Positions 1 to 8,121 are shown, counted from the first letter of the stretch. The stretch: 64,000 nt of DNA from Butyrivibrio sp. Su6 (GCF_900108105.1 NZ_FNUR01000014.1:50875-114874); one strand, 5' to 3'. The notes: generated by a model not told the origin, from the letters alone. Numbers and translations are program-made.

Positions 1-1
1 G

Positions 2-46
2 TTCATCTCCCGCAGCAATGAGATCATGATGGTTCTTGCAAAATAA
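2..46 (+). CDS. C-terminal end of an upstream gene (partial)
   Basis: An open frame enters from the left edge, reads about 14 residues (ending NEIMMVLAK) and stops at TAA 44-46. A strong hairpin at 131-182 follows on the same strand, which is what one expects at the end of a plus-strand gene. Too little is visible to name a family, and the frame could be chance. Confidence 0.35.
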   Translation, partial: FISRSNEIMMVLAK

Positions 47-65
47 TTAAACGGACGCAGCCGAG

Positions 66-247
66 CTGAAAGTGCAGGTATAGCTCTGTTCACTCTGATA
101 TTTTTCAATGTGATAAATTGGACATAAAACACCCACAAAAGACTTGTTTCATACTTATTCAGAACACAAGTCTTTTGTGGGTTTATTTATATCCATTTAT
201 CATCATTTCAAAATAAATCGCTCACATCACTATGCCTGCACTTTCAG
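66..247. repeat. Inverted repeat flanking the first terminator
   Basis: The 13-mer at 66-78 (CTGAAAGTGCAGG) recurs as its exact reverse complement at 235-247, with partial complementarity continuing on both sides. The arms enclose the terminator hairpin at 131-182. The 12-mer GTTCTTGCAAAA at 32-43 also recurs as a direct repeat near 258-269. The stretch 47-367 holds no credible gene, only these repeats and hairpins. Confidence 0.5.
131..190 (+). terminator. Rho-independent terminator
   Basis: A perfect 17-bp stem pairs 131-147 with 166-182 around an 18-nt loop, followed by TTATTTAT. It would end the gene entering from the left edge. Its stem is A/T rich and could also act on the minus strand. 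Confidence 0.7.
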
Positions 248-299
248 TTCGTCTGCTGTTCTTGCAAAAATACTAGTCTTTATATGTATAGTAGACCAT

Positions 300-364
300 A
301 AATCCAAAGTTATGGGCACTTTCGGATTTAATGCCACTCGCAAGAAAGTATGTATTTTTGCGAG
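300..364 (-). terminator. Two small hairpins downstream of the SDR gene
   Basis: Reading the minus strand after the SDR stop codon, a 7-bp stem (337-343 with 358-364) is followed by a second stem (300-309 with 319-329, one bulge). Neither has a long U-tract, so termination of the SDR transcript here is only a suggestion. Confidence 0.35.
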
Positions 365-367
365 GGG

Positions 368-1141
368 TTACATGCTTGTGTAGCCGCCGTCAACTGGAAG
401 GGCGATTCCTGAAACGTAGCTGGAGGCTGGAGAAGCAAGGAAAACTGCTGCTGTATCAAGCTCACCTTCAACACCGTATCTCTCCATAGGAATAGCTGTC
501 TTTGCATACTCCTTGAAGTAATCGGAATCAAGAGTTTCTTTTGTAAGAGGAGTGTAGAAATAACCTGGGCAGATGGAATTTACTGTGATGCCGTGCTTGC
601 CCCATTCACCTGCAAGGGCTCTTGTGAGGTTAACTACACCACCTTTTGCTGCGTGGTATGGAGATGAAGGAGCAATCTTGTTTCCAACAAGTCCGTACAT
701 AGAAGCGATGTTGATGATCCTTCCGTATTTTGCAGGAATCATTGCCTTTTTAGCAACTGCTCTTGCAACTTTGAAAGTTCCAAAAAGATCAATGTTAAGC
801 TCATTGCTGAACTGATCATCTGTGATATCCTCTGCAGGAGCGACTGCACCTGTTCCGGCGTTGTTGATAAGAATATCTATTTTTCCAAAATGAGCAAGAG
901 CCTCATCTATAGCCTTATCAACCATATCAGTATCTGTAATGTCACATCTTATAGCGAGAGTGTCAACTCCGTATGTATCGTGGATTTCTTTTGCAACCTG
1001 ATCGATCATCTCCTGACGTCTTGCGAGAGCGATGATTGAAGCGCCCTGGCTTGCAAGAGCTTTAGCCATCTGTACACCAAGTCCTGTTGAGCAGCCTGTC
1101 ACAAGTGCAACTCTTCCTGTTAAATCAAACATATTATTCAT
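368..1141 (-). CDS. SDR-family dehydrogenase, gluconate 5-dehydrogenase/KduD-like
   Basis: Cytosolic NAD(P)-dependent short-chain dehydrogenase of 257 residues, the usual length for classical SDRs. The Rossmann glycine motif TGCSTGLG is at residues 15-22, NNAG follows at about 93-96, and the catalytic tetrad reads Asn116, Ser147, Tyr162 and Lys166. Overall similarity is closest to gluconate 5-dehydrogenases and KduD-type enzymes that reduce keto-sugar acids; the exact substrate cannot be read. The ATG at 1141 is preferred because AGGA lies 10 nt upstream; a GTG three codons earlier is less well placed. Two palindromes at 1185-1226 suggest GntR-type control. A role in uronate or gluconate use would match uxuA and uxuB later in the window. 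Confidence 0.85.
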   Translation of the reverse strand: MNNMFDLTGRVALVTGCSTGLGVQMAKALASQGASIIALARRQEMIDQVAKEIHDTYGVDTLAIRCDITDTDMVDKAIDEALAHFGKIDILINNAGTGAVAPAEDITDDQFSNELNIDLFGTFKVARAVAKKAMIPAKYGRIINIASMYGLVGNKIAPSSPYHAAKGGVVNLTRALAGEWGKHGITVNSICPGYFYTPLTKETLDSDYFKEYAKTAIPMERYGVEGELDTAAVFLASPASSYVSGIALPVDGGYTSM

Positions 1142-1184
1142 AAATATCACATCCTTTCTGGTAAAATATTTTGTATTTGCGAAT

Positions 1185-1226
1185 TAGATTGTATACAATC
1201 TATCACATAATTAAATTGCATGCAAT
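1185..1226. promoter_or_regulatory. Paired palindromic operator candidates
   Basis: An 18-bp perfect palindrome at 1185-1202 has the core ATTGTATACAAT. A related 12-bp palindrome at 1215-1226 reads ATTGCATGCAAT. Their centres are 27 bp apart, and both lie in the divergent region between the SDR gene and the lipoprotein gene. TTGTATACAA-type sites are typical of GntR/FadR-family regulators of sugar-acid genes; that assignment is inferred from the motif. No GntR gene is present in this window. Confidence 0.55.
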
Positions 1227-1325
1227 ATATATTTTTAAATTGTTTTATTTTTTTTTAATTATTGTGGTACACAAAATGGTGTAGCATTATATATGAATTT
1301 AAATTTCGTTTATGAGGAGGAAAAC

Positions 1326-2483
1326 ATGAAAAAAAGATTCGTAACTTCTATCATGGCTATTTCTATGGCCATTTCTATGGCTGCATGTGGATCAGGTGCA
1401 GCAGAAGCACCAACAACCGAAACAAGTGAAGCAGTTGAAAATGTAGCAGAGGCAGCTTCTTCTGAGAGTACTAAAGAAACAGAAATCGCAAATCCATGGC
1501 GTGAGTGTACTGAAGATGAAGCATATGCTGTAGCTCCAAATCTCTTTTCTGCACCTGAAGGAGCAACAAATATAGTATGGCGAATGATGGAAGCGGAAAA
1601 AAAGGAGAATGAGTATACATGGCCTCTTGTAGAGCTTGACTTTGATCTTGATGGCAATTCTTTTGTTGCAAGAGAACAGCTCATTGCTTCAGATGAGCCT
1701 ACGGATATTTCAGGCCTGTATTATAACTGGACAGTGGAAGATGATATTACTCTTGCTAACTGGGGCGGTGGAAATATGACAGGAAAAGCTTACCGCTACA
1801 TTGGCGATGATAAATATGTTGATCTTATCACCTGGTTTGATATAGAAACAGGGGCAGATTATTCTCTTACTGTAGAGGCTGCTGACCTTGACGGATTTGA
1901 TCTTCAGGCAATAGCAGAGGCTATGTATGATGAGAGTAAGCAGGTTGGCGCCAATATGCCGGATGATGAATATGTTCCTACTGACATCACAGGATGTGAT
2001 ACTTTTACACAGATTGTAGATAAGCTTGAAAAAGGAAGCGGCTATGCAAATGCAACTATCGATGGAGTAGATGTTTTACTTGTGACAAAATACACATTTA
2101 ATAACAGCCCTGATGGTGGTGTATTCAATGCAGCTATCGATTCAGAAGTATATCGCTACAATGAAGCTGGTGTTCCAGAGTACCTTGGTCTTGTAGAAGC
2201 AGGCGGCACAGCTTATCCTCTTGCAATTTATGATGGAAAGCTTTACGCAGGTTCAAATCATTGGATCAAAAAATATACTATTGCAAGTGGAAGTATTCTC
2301 TGCATTGACGAAGAAGCATATGTAGAATATGACGGAAACGGCAATGGTACATATTACCATCACTCAGATCTTCGAGAGCTTGATGGAGATGAAAATGCAG
2401 TAGTACCTGATGACTCAGCAATGAAAGCTATGTACGCTGACCTTGAAAAAGCTGAAGTTATTGAATACAGCGTTGTACAGTAA
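1326..2483 (+). CDS. Secreted lipoprotein of unknown function
   Basis: The ATG at 1326 follows a strong GAGGAGG site, so an in-frame ATG 11 codons earlier is rejected. The 385-residue product starts with a lysine-rich signal peptide and a lipobox ending Met-Ala-Ala-Cys21. It should therefore be lipidated and anchored outside the membrane. A Glu/Thr/Ser/Ala-rich linker (about 24-55) leads into an acidic, Gly/Tyr-rich domain rich in beta-type patterns. No enzyme motif was recognised. It is divergent from the SDR gene and shares its palindrome-bearing upstream region. A hairpin terminator follows at 2574. Confidence 0.8.
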   Translation: MKKRFVTSIMAISMAISMAACGSGAAEAPTTETSEAVENVAEAASSESTKETEIANPWRECTEDEAYAVAPNLFSAPEGATNIVWRMMEAEKKENEYTWPLVELDFDLDGNSFVAREQLIASDEPTDISGLYYNWTVEDDITLANWGGGNMTGKAYRYIGDDKYVDLITWFDIETGADYSLTVEAADLDGFDLQAIAEAMYDESKQVGANMPDDEYVPTDITGCDTFTQIVDKLEKGSGYANATIDGVDVLLVTKYTFNNSPDGGVFNAAIDSEVYRYNEAGVPEYLGLVEAGGTAYPLAIYDGKLYAGSNHWIKKYTIASGSILCIDEEAYVEYDGNGNGTYYHHSDLRELDGDENAVVPDDSAMKAMYADLEKAEVIEYSVVQ

Positions 2484-2573
2484 TGAGATTGCTTGGTTTA
2501 ATGAGGAAACTGCTAAAAAAGCGTACTCTTGTGTTACAGCGGTAGTTTTATAATTAGAATTGATTTTATTACG

Positions 2574-2607
2574 AATGCTTACGCCGGTGGCGTAAGCATT
2601 CTTTTAT
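2574..2607 (+). terminator. Terminator of the lipoprotein gene
   Basis: A 12-bp stem pairs AATGCTTACGCC (2574-2585) with its complement (2589-2600) around a 3-nt loop, followed by CTTTTATAT. The same arms recur in the terminator at 12691-12717. Confidence 0.85.
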
Positions 2608-2946
2608 ATCCAAGGAAAAGAAATGTCAAAATCCAACATATGAGCCATACATAGTGGCTCCGTACGCCACCATTGACTGAATCTGAGGAAAACGCCTTGG
2701 TCTACAAGCCGACGGTGAGGATGATGGGAACAGTAGCTTCATTCATACACCGTCGGATTCAGTATTTTAGCGTTTTCCTCAGCCCCCGTCAATTGCAAGC
2801 ACCTTCGGTGTGGCTGGGGGTATTGCCTCGGGCTCTGAATCCAGGAACAGTAGTGGTGGCTACTTTCAATAATGTGTAGGGCTATATTTTCATTTTACTG
2901 TGACAATTTATTATAACCTGCACGGATAACGTGCTATTGCAAAAAG

Positions 2947-3225
2947 CATGACCTAATTAGCATTTTTCAATTGCCTAGGTCATGATTTTTGTCATGATAT
3001 TGCCTTGTTATTACAGAATTCATGACCTAAACAGCATTTTTCATTTGTCTAGGTCATATTTTTGGTTGTGATATTGCTTAAACTACTACAAAATTCATGA
3101 CCTATTCTGTATTTTTCTTTTATTTAGGTCATATTTTTTATCGTGATAATGCTAAACTGCTACAAAATTCATGACCTATTTTGTATTTTTCTTTTACTTA
3201 GGTCATGTTTCTGGTCATGAGACCT
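2947..3225. repeat. Four tandem ~74-bp repeats, each with an internal hairpin
   Basis: CATGACCTA starts at 2947, 3021, 3096 and 3170, giving periods of 74, 75 and 74 bp. Each unit carries the inverted repeat CATGACCTA...TAGGTCAT around a T-rich centre of about 20 nt, then a shared spacer resembling TGATATTGCTTAAACTGCTA. The array sits in the variable segment of element copy 1 and has no counterpart in copy 2. Confidence 0.85.
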
Positions 3226-3836
3226 CAAAGTGGCTCTCCAAAGCGCTATATGCGCAAACCATTATTCTTCACGATCATATGGACGGTGAATGGAACATAG
3301 AAAATTCGGATTGTCAAAACGAATTGAGTATATAGGGTCATATTTTTAAGTTAACACATCCATCGACAGAATTTTCAGGAAGTGAAATTGGGCATATACG
3401 AGAAAAAATGGATTGCCACATCCATTGGATGAGTGAACTGAGGACATATGATCTCTATATAATGGTGTGGTAACCTCAAATAAGGCCGTATATGCCCAAA
3501 ATCACAAGTCAAAAACCTTGTCGCATGGTGTCGTAAGCTCAAAAATCAGGCTATATTTCCAAAACAGAATCTTCGCTCTATTTACATTGAAAGACGCAGA
3601 CATATAGTCACATACATCCTTGAAAGTAGCCGCCCCTACTGTTCTCGGAATTGGAGCCAGAGGCCTTTATACCCAGCCACACCGAAGGTGCTTGCCATTG
3701 ACGGGTTCTGAGGAAAACGCTACAATGCTGAATCCGATGGTGCATGAATCTAACTACTGTTCCCATCATCCTCACCGTCGGCGAGATAAAGGCCGCGTTT
3801 TCCTCAGGCTCAGTCAATGGTGGCGTACGCAGCTAC

Positions 3837-3937
3837 AACCTATACTTTTCTAAGAAGTTAAATGGATGGTTGAGTGACTTGCTTTTAATAAGTCATTAAA
3901 ACCGTCCCCGTGTCTTATAGAGAGTTAGAGAAGTCAT
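3837..3937. repeat. 101-bp REP-like insertion in the end of element copy 1
   Basis: Element copy 2 reads AGCTAC-TTACGCATATACAAA without a break. Copy 1 has 101 extra bases between AGCTAC (3831-3836) and TTACGC (from 3938). The insert contains GACTTGCTTTTAATAAGTC followed by an ACCGTCCCC tail, the same sequence that forms the perfect hairpin at 63671-63717. Confidence 0.65.
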
Positions 3938-3955
3938 TTACGCATATACAAAGAA

Positions 3956-3998
3956 AGAGTAATCAGATGTATGCTAATTGCATACAGCTGATTACTCT
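3956..3998 (-). terminator. Terminator of the formate/nitrite channel gene
   Basis: A strong stem pairs AGAGTAATCAG (3956-3966) with its complement (3988-3998), with a second inner stem (TGTATGC/GCATACA). On the minus strand it is followed by TTTCTTTG. The U-tract runs directly into the GTATATGCGTAA end sequence of the long-inverted-repeat element. Confidence 0.8.
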
Positions 3999-4036
3999 CC
4001 CTTATCTACAATATTCGTGTTATTTCTTCTCTGTGA

Positions 4037-4819
4037 TCATTTTTTAAGGTATGCAGCGTAGTATACTGCGCCAACGCAGAGGCCGCCACCGATGATGTTT
4101 CCGATAGTTACAGGAATGAGGTTTGTTATAAAGAAACCTGCAAGTGAAAGACCATCGCCTGGGATACCATAGAAGGCTGATGTGAGAAGGCCCGCGGGAA
4201 TGAAGTACATGTTGGCAACGCAGTGCTCGAATCCGCAGATGATAAAGAGCATTACAGGGAGCCAAAGGGCAAATACCTTTCCTGCAAGTTCGTCTGCTGC
4301 AAAAGAGCACCATACGGCCATACATACAAGAACATTACAGAGTATTCCTCGGAGGAGTCCATCTGTAAAGCTTATGTTTGATTTTGTAATGGCGGTATTT
4401 ACGACTGACAAAGCAAGTGCGTTATCGCCAAATGAGTAGATGTGGCTGAAAGTAGCAAGGGCTGCTATGATGAAGCCGCCTATCATGTTGCCAAAGTAAA
4501 CAATAACCCAGTTTTTTAACATGCCTGAAAGCTTGGCTTTACCTGAAAGAACAGGGATTGTGATAAGACAGTTACCTGTAAAAAGTTCAGCTCCGCCGAT
4601 TAGTACCATGAAAAGTCCTATAGGGAATACCACTGAGCTGATCATTCTTGCTGATGATGGATCAGAAGCAAAGCAAGAAGCTATCTGGCTTCCAAGGCCT
4701 CCAAGTGCTATAAATGCTCCTGCCATTATTCCAAGTAAAAGAGTTTTGCCAAAGGGTGCAGATGCTTTAGCTGAACCTGCAGCTTCGTATCTTGTAGCAA
4801 TTTCTGCCGGTGATTTCAT
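4037..4819 (-). CDS. Formate/nitrite transporter family channel (FNT)
   Basis: Integral membrane protein of 260 residues, the normal size for pentameric FNT channels (FocA, NirC, HSC). About six hydrophobic segments are visible. The FNT signature near the middle (FEHCVANMYFIPAG) and the early GGLGSQ segment support the family. Members pass small monovalent anions such as formate, nitrite or hydrosulfide; in a fermenting anaerobe formate is the likely substrate, but the sequence alone does not decide. GGGAGG precedes the ATG. The gene stands alone, divergent from a PHP phosphoesterase gene, and ends in a good terminator. Confidence 0.9.
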   Translation of the reverse strand: MKSPAEIATRYEAAGSAKASAPFGKTLLLGIMAGAFIALGGLGSQIASCFASDPSSARMISSVVFPIGLFMVLIGGAELFTGNCLITIPVLSGKAKLSGMLKNWVIVYFGNMIGGFIIAALATFSHIYSFGDNALALSVVNTAITKSNISFTDGLLRGILCNVLVCMAVWCSFAADELAGKVFALWLPVMLFIICGFEHCVANMYFIPAGLLTSAFYGIPGDGLSLAGFFITNLIPVTIGNIIGGGLCVGAVYYAAYLKK

Positions 4820-4906
4820 ATCTTTTTCCTCCCAAATTAACGTGAAACTATATTATAATCTTAAAGGGTTATTTTTGAAAAGGAAATATTTTTTGGGGAA
4901 TTAATC

Positions 4907-5671
4907 ATGTATATTTTTGAAACACATTTACACACTATCGAGGGAAGTGCCTGTTCATCTACGCCGGGAGTAAATTATATTGACTATATGAAAAAGCTTG
5001 GCTACAGCGGCATCATTGTGACAGATCACTTTTTTAACGGAAACAGTGCTGTTCCAAAAGATCTTCCATGGGAGAAAAGAGTTGAATTGTACTGCAAGGG
5101 GTATGAGCATGCAAGGGCAGCTGCAGGCGATGACTTCGTTGTACTTTTTGGAATAGAGTATAACTTTGAAGGGGATGAATACCTGCTTTACGGAGTAGAT
5201 AAAAACTGGCTTTTGGCAAACCCTGACATAATGGAAAAAGACAGATACGAAGTCTATAAGACAGTTCATGAAGCGGGGGCGATAATGATCCATGCGCATC
5301 CCTATAGAGAAAGAGATTATCTGAAAGCGATACACCTTACAAAAAATGTCTGCGACGGTGCTGAGGTTTACAACGCATCAAACCCGGACTACCAGAATGC
5401 TCTTGGGTATCAGTATGCAGTGGAGAACAATATGAGAATGGCTGCGGGCTCTGATATTCACAATTTTGGATTAAAGAACATGGGTGGAATGGGATTTGAC
5501 CATCCCATAAGGACTATTGAAGAGTATGTAGAGGCATTTATGGCTGGAGAAGGGATACCTCTTTATAAGAGTGATGCTTTGGATCTGTCAGCAGAATTTA
5601 AGCCTGTTAGCGGCAACGCTGCGCTGACGAATCCGGTAAAAGAGCCTTCTCTTGAAGTGATTTATCATTGA
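4907..5671 (+). CDS. PHP-domain metal-dependent phosphoesterase
   Basis: A 254-residue single-domain PHP protein. Metal-ligand motifs run in the order expected of the family: ETHLHT at residues 5-10, a VTDHFF segment near 40, HAHPY near 125 and GSDIHNFG near 187. PHP proteins hydrolyse phosphoesters (histidinol phosphate, nucleotides, nucleic-acid ends) using two or three metals; the substrate here is unknown. No signal peptide is seen, so it should be cytosolic. GGGGA lies 8 nt before the ATG. The gene is monocistronic between two minus-strand genes. Confidence 0.85.
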   Translation: MYIFETHLHTIEGSACSSTPGVNYIDYMKKLGYSGIIVTDHFFNGNSAVPKDLPWEKRVELYCKGYEHARAAAGDDFVVLFGIEYNFEGDEYLLYGVDKNWLLANPDIMEKDRYEVYKTVHEAGAIMIHAHPYRERDYLKAIHLTKNVCDGAEVYNASNPDYQNALGYQYAVENNMRMAAGSDIHNFGLKNMGGMGFDHPIRTIEEYVEAFMAGEGIPLYKSDALDLSAEFKPVSGNAALTNPVKEPSLEVIYH

Positions 5672-5694
5672 AATGAAAACATAGCACCTATTGC

Positions 5695-5722
5695 ATATCA
5701 GTCACAAGTTTATGACTGATAT
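5695..5722. terminator. Hairpin between convergent PHP and GH43 genes
   Basis: A 10-bp perfect stem (5695-5704 with 5713-5722) has the GH43 stop codon in its 8-nt loop. It sits where two convergent transcripts meet. There is no clear U-tract on either strand, so it may protect 3' ends rather than terminate. Confidence 0.4.
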
Positions 5723-7272
5723 ACAAAATCTGAAAATGAAGCACTTCCGCCAAAGGATTTTGTGCTGTATATGAACAGGCCAAATCTTGCACCAGTAAAA
5801 TGGTCAAGTTTAAACTGCAGATTATGAGTGATACCGAGCTTTTTAGGTGAGGCATCACTTATTTTTTCGTAGTAGCTAAATTCTGCTGTGTCATTTTCAA
5901 ATTCTACATTTGAGTGCAGTCTGACTACAGAATCTTCAAGCCTTATGCATTCCATTTCATCAAAAGGCTCGTCATCGTGGCGCTCGCCAAAAATACCACC
6001 TGTGGTGATATCTCTTTTGCCCATGACAAGATAGTATGAATCATGGCGCTTTGTTATAGCTATGAAGCCATAACAGCTTTCCAAAACGCAAAGACCGGCG
6101 TAGTCACCATCTTTCAGATTTGAACCATTGACGATGACCGTGCTGCTACAGCCCGGGAAAAGAGTTCTCTGAGTCAGTGTGTTTTTAGCCTGCATCAGGT
6201 TGGATGATAGCTTATCAGTTGTTAAAGTAACTGTTCCATCTGTAAGATTTCTTTTTATGAGTGATAAGTCAGGTTCATGGTTAAATTGCCAGCATGGCTT
6301 AAAACCAAATGAAGAATTTCCCTGAAGAGAATACTCAGTCTTAAAGTCATCACTTGAAACAAGCGGGTTATAGCAGTGGCCAGGTTTCAAATCTTCAATG
6401 TCAAAAGACTCAGGGATGTGGCCGTTATCTCCAAAGACTGGATAATCTCCATCCCAGCTCACAGGCATAAGTATAGGAATTCTGCCTACAGCACCGCTGT
6501 CCTGAAAGAGAATGCCATACCATTTACCATTTGGAGTCTTAATTATTCCGCCCTGGGCTACGCCTGAGGAGCGGTAGTTTCTGTCGTCATCACAGACATC
6601 TTTTCCGGTGTAGGGACCAAAAGGAGAATCTGAAATAAAGCAGCTCTCAGTGCGCTTTCCTGTGGACTTTGGAATGTGAATCAGGAAAATATAGTATTTT
6701 CCATTTATCTTGTAAAAATGAGAACCCTCATAGCCAAGATATGCGTCATCGGCATCTGATATTATCAGCTTTTCAGTATCGTGCGTATCAGAATCTGAAA
6801 GCTTTTCTCCTGAAATTGCGAGCTCCTTTATGAAGATATTCTTATTGCCATACACGATATAAACCTTGCCATCATCGTCGAAAAGAATGGAATTATCGTG
6901 ATAGAAACCTTCGAGAGTATACTTCTCCCAAGGACCTTCAATTGAAGCAGAAGTGAAAATATAGGTTTTATGGGTGTCGTTGGCAACAAAGCAAATGTAG
7001 AATAAGCCTTTATTGTAGCGAAGGCTTGCAGCCCACATTCCCTGGCCGTAGATATTTTCTTTTCCCTGAAGTTTCTGTGAAGGAGTGCCATCTAGTCTGT
7101 CATAGACAAAAGAAGCATGCTCCCAGTTTACAAGGTCGTAGGATCTTAAGATTTCACAGCCGGGTATAAAGTACATGGTGGTGCTGGCCATATAGTAGGC
7201 ACCATCAAAGTAAATAACGTCCGGATCAGGATAATCAAGTTTTGTTATTGGATTTATATTTTGCGTATTCAT
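5710..7272 (-). CDS. GH43 family glycosidase (beta-xylosidase/arabinofuranosidase type), intracellular
   Basis: A 520-residue glycoside hydrolase of family 43, an inverting five-bladed propeller enzyme acting on xylo- or arabino-oligosaccharides. The catalytic base is the Asp in DYPDPDVI (about residues 13-20). The pKa-modulating Asp is in HDNSILFDDDG (about 126-136), and the acid Glu in GYEGSHFYK (about 185-193). The C-terminal 200 residues form a beta-sandwich such as many GH43 xylosidases carry. No signal peptide is present, so it should act on imported oligosaccharides. The ATG at 7272 lacks a convincing ribosome site. Which sugar it prefers cannot be told. Confidence 0.88.
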   Translation of the reverse strand: MNTQNINPITKLDYPDPDVIYFDGAYYMASTTMYFIPGCEILRSYDLVNWEHASFVYDRLDGTPSQKLQGKENIYGQGMWAASLRYNKGLFYICFVANDTHKTYIFTSASIEGPWEKYTLEGFYHDNSILFDDDGKVYIVYGNKNIFIKELAISGEKLSDSDTHDTEKLIISDADDAYLGYEGSHFYKINGKYYIFLIHIPKSTGKRTESCFISDSPFGPYTGKDVCDDDRNYRSSGVAQGGIIKTPNGKWYGILFQDSGAVGRIPILMPVSWDGDYPVFGDNGHIPESFDIEDLKPGHCYNPLVSSDDFKTEYSLQGNSSFGFKPCWQFNHEPDLSLIKRNLTDGTVTLTTDKLSSNLMQAKNTLTQRTLFPGCSSTVIVNGSNLKDGDYAGLCVLESCYGFIAITKRHDSYYLVMGKRDITTGGIFGERHDDEPFDEMECIRLEDSVVRLHSNVEFENDTAEFSYYEKISDASPKKLGITHNLQFKLDHFTGARFGLFIYSTKSFGGSASFSDFVYQS

Positions 7273-7369
7273 AAGTCATATTGTAGCATAATAATATAAC
7301 TATAGAGTGAGTTTTGCTGTTAAGAATGCCGGCTGCCTTATGGGCAGTTGTGAAAAAGAGGTACACCAT

Positions 7370-7924
7370 ATGATCACATTATTTCACGCAAGTTACAATG
7401 TTATAGAAAAGCCTGATATACATCATGGCAGGAAAAATGCTGATTTTGGACAAGGATTTTATACTTCAGATAAATATGATTTTGCAGGGCGTTGGGTCAC
7501 GCCAAGGCCGGACGCTGACATTATAATTAATAAATATGAGCTTGATGAAAAAAATCTGAAGATCAAGCGCTTTGACCGGGATAAAGAATGGTTTGAATAT
7601 ATTTTCAACAATAGACGGAGCATGCCGGATTACTTAAATGAGTATGATTTGATCATCGGACCTATTGCTAATGATACGATACACGATACACTCGGAGTTA
7701 TCACCAGCGGCTTTTTGTCTGATGAGGAGGCTATGAAGCTGCTCATGGTAGGAAACTGCTATGAGCAGATAGTATTAAAGAGTGAAAATGCGGCAAAGGC
7801 GCTTAAATTCATATCCTACGAGATATTAACGGATGAAAAGATAGCCGGGTTCAGGAAAATGGCAGATGATGATAATGAAAAGTACATGTCTGAATTTGCT
7901 AAAACTATGGAGAGTTTTGAATAA
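7370..7924 (+). CDS. DUF3990 (ADP-ribosyltransferase-like) protein
   Basis: The ATG at 7370 follows AGAGG; a GTG 21 codons earlier has no site. The 184-residue protein opens with LFHASYNVIEKPDI, then DFGQGFYTS and an AGRWV segment, the layout of DUF3990. That family has an ADP-ribosyltransferase-like fold and is often the toxin-like half of two-gene modules with a small upstream DUF3791 partner. No partner gene is visible in the 100 bp upstream, so this copy is an orphan. Function as toxin, immunity factor or housekeeping protein is undecided. A terminator follows directly. Confidence 0.75.
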   Translation: MITLFHASYNVIEKPDIHHGRKNADFGQGFYTSDKYDFAGRWVTPRPDADIIINKYELDEKNLKIKRFDRDKEWFEYIFNNRRSMPDYLNEYDLIIGPIANDTIHDTLGVITSGFLSDEEAMKLLMVGNCYEQIVLKSENAAKALKFISYEILTDEKIAGFRKMADDDNEKYMSEFAKTMESFE

Positions 7925-7926
7925 TT

Positions 7927-7979
7927 AGAGAGGACACTAGTCCACTTATGCTTAGGTGGAATAGATGTCCTCTCTTTAT
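7927..7979 (+). terminator. Terminator after the DUF3990 gene
   Basis: AGAGAGGACA (7927-7936) pairs with TGTCCTCTCT (7966-7975), with an inner GTCCAC/GTGGAA stem, followed by TTATAATTT. Confidence 0.8.
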
Positions 7980-8107
7980 AATTTCTACCAAAAACAGAAC
8001 CTGATAATTGTAGACTTCTCTGAAAATAAGCGTATTTTCAGCAAAATATTGATTTTTAAATCAGAGATTGTTACCATTTAAACGAACACGTTCATAAAAT
8101 ACTGAAG

Positions 8108-8121
8108 GCTGTAGCTACAGC
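8108..8121. promoter_or_regulatory. Palindromic operator candidate upstream of the TetR gene
   Basis: A perfect 14-bp palindrome GCTGTAGCTACAGC lies 42 bp before the TetR start. A weaker dyad, ACGAAC-AC-GTTCAT, sits about 25 bp further up (near 8080-8094). TetR-family repressors usually bind such dyads near their own promoter. Autoregulation of the following operon is inferred. Confidence 0.5.

Larger units (their letters stand above)
2652..3953. repeat. Long-inverted-repeat element, copy 1 (non-coding)
   Basis: This gene-free stretch is one structured element. Its left arm (about 2652-2880) returns as an inverted copy in the right arm (about 3610-3836). A variable segment (2881-3235, with a 74-bp tandem array) and a conserved core (about 3250-3609) lie between. 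The core and both arms recur in reverse orientation at 42502-43662. Each arm folds on itself: CCGACGGTG pairs with CACCGTCGG, nested inside a GAGGAAAACGC/GCGTTTTCCTC stem. The right end is interrupted by a 101-bp insertion (3837-3937) before the terminal TTACGCATATACAAA. Short open frames in the arms (68-81 codons) lack ribosome sites and are best read as by-products. No transposase is present. Confidence 0.8.

Noticed and set aside
144..383. A 79-codon plus-strand frame near the left edge
   Set aside because: It starts inside the terminator loop, lacks a ribosome site and runs into the 3' end of the SDR gene on the other strand.
2673..2879. A 68-codon frame in the left arm of the repeat element, with similar frames in the other arms
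   Set aside because: None has a ribosome site, one copy is interrupted by a stop, and the frames are conserved simply because the arms are near-identical DNA. They are better explained by the structured repeat.
2947..3225. Possible CRISPR array
   Set aside because: The whole 74-bp unit repeats, including the intervals; there are no unique spacers and no cas genes.
3608..3853. Transposase remnant inside the long-inverted-repeat element
   Set aside because: No frame longer than about 80 codons and no DDE, HUH or serine-recombinase motif could be seen on either strand.
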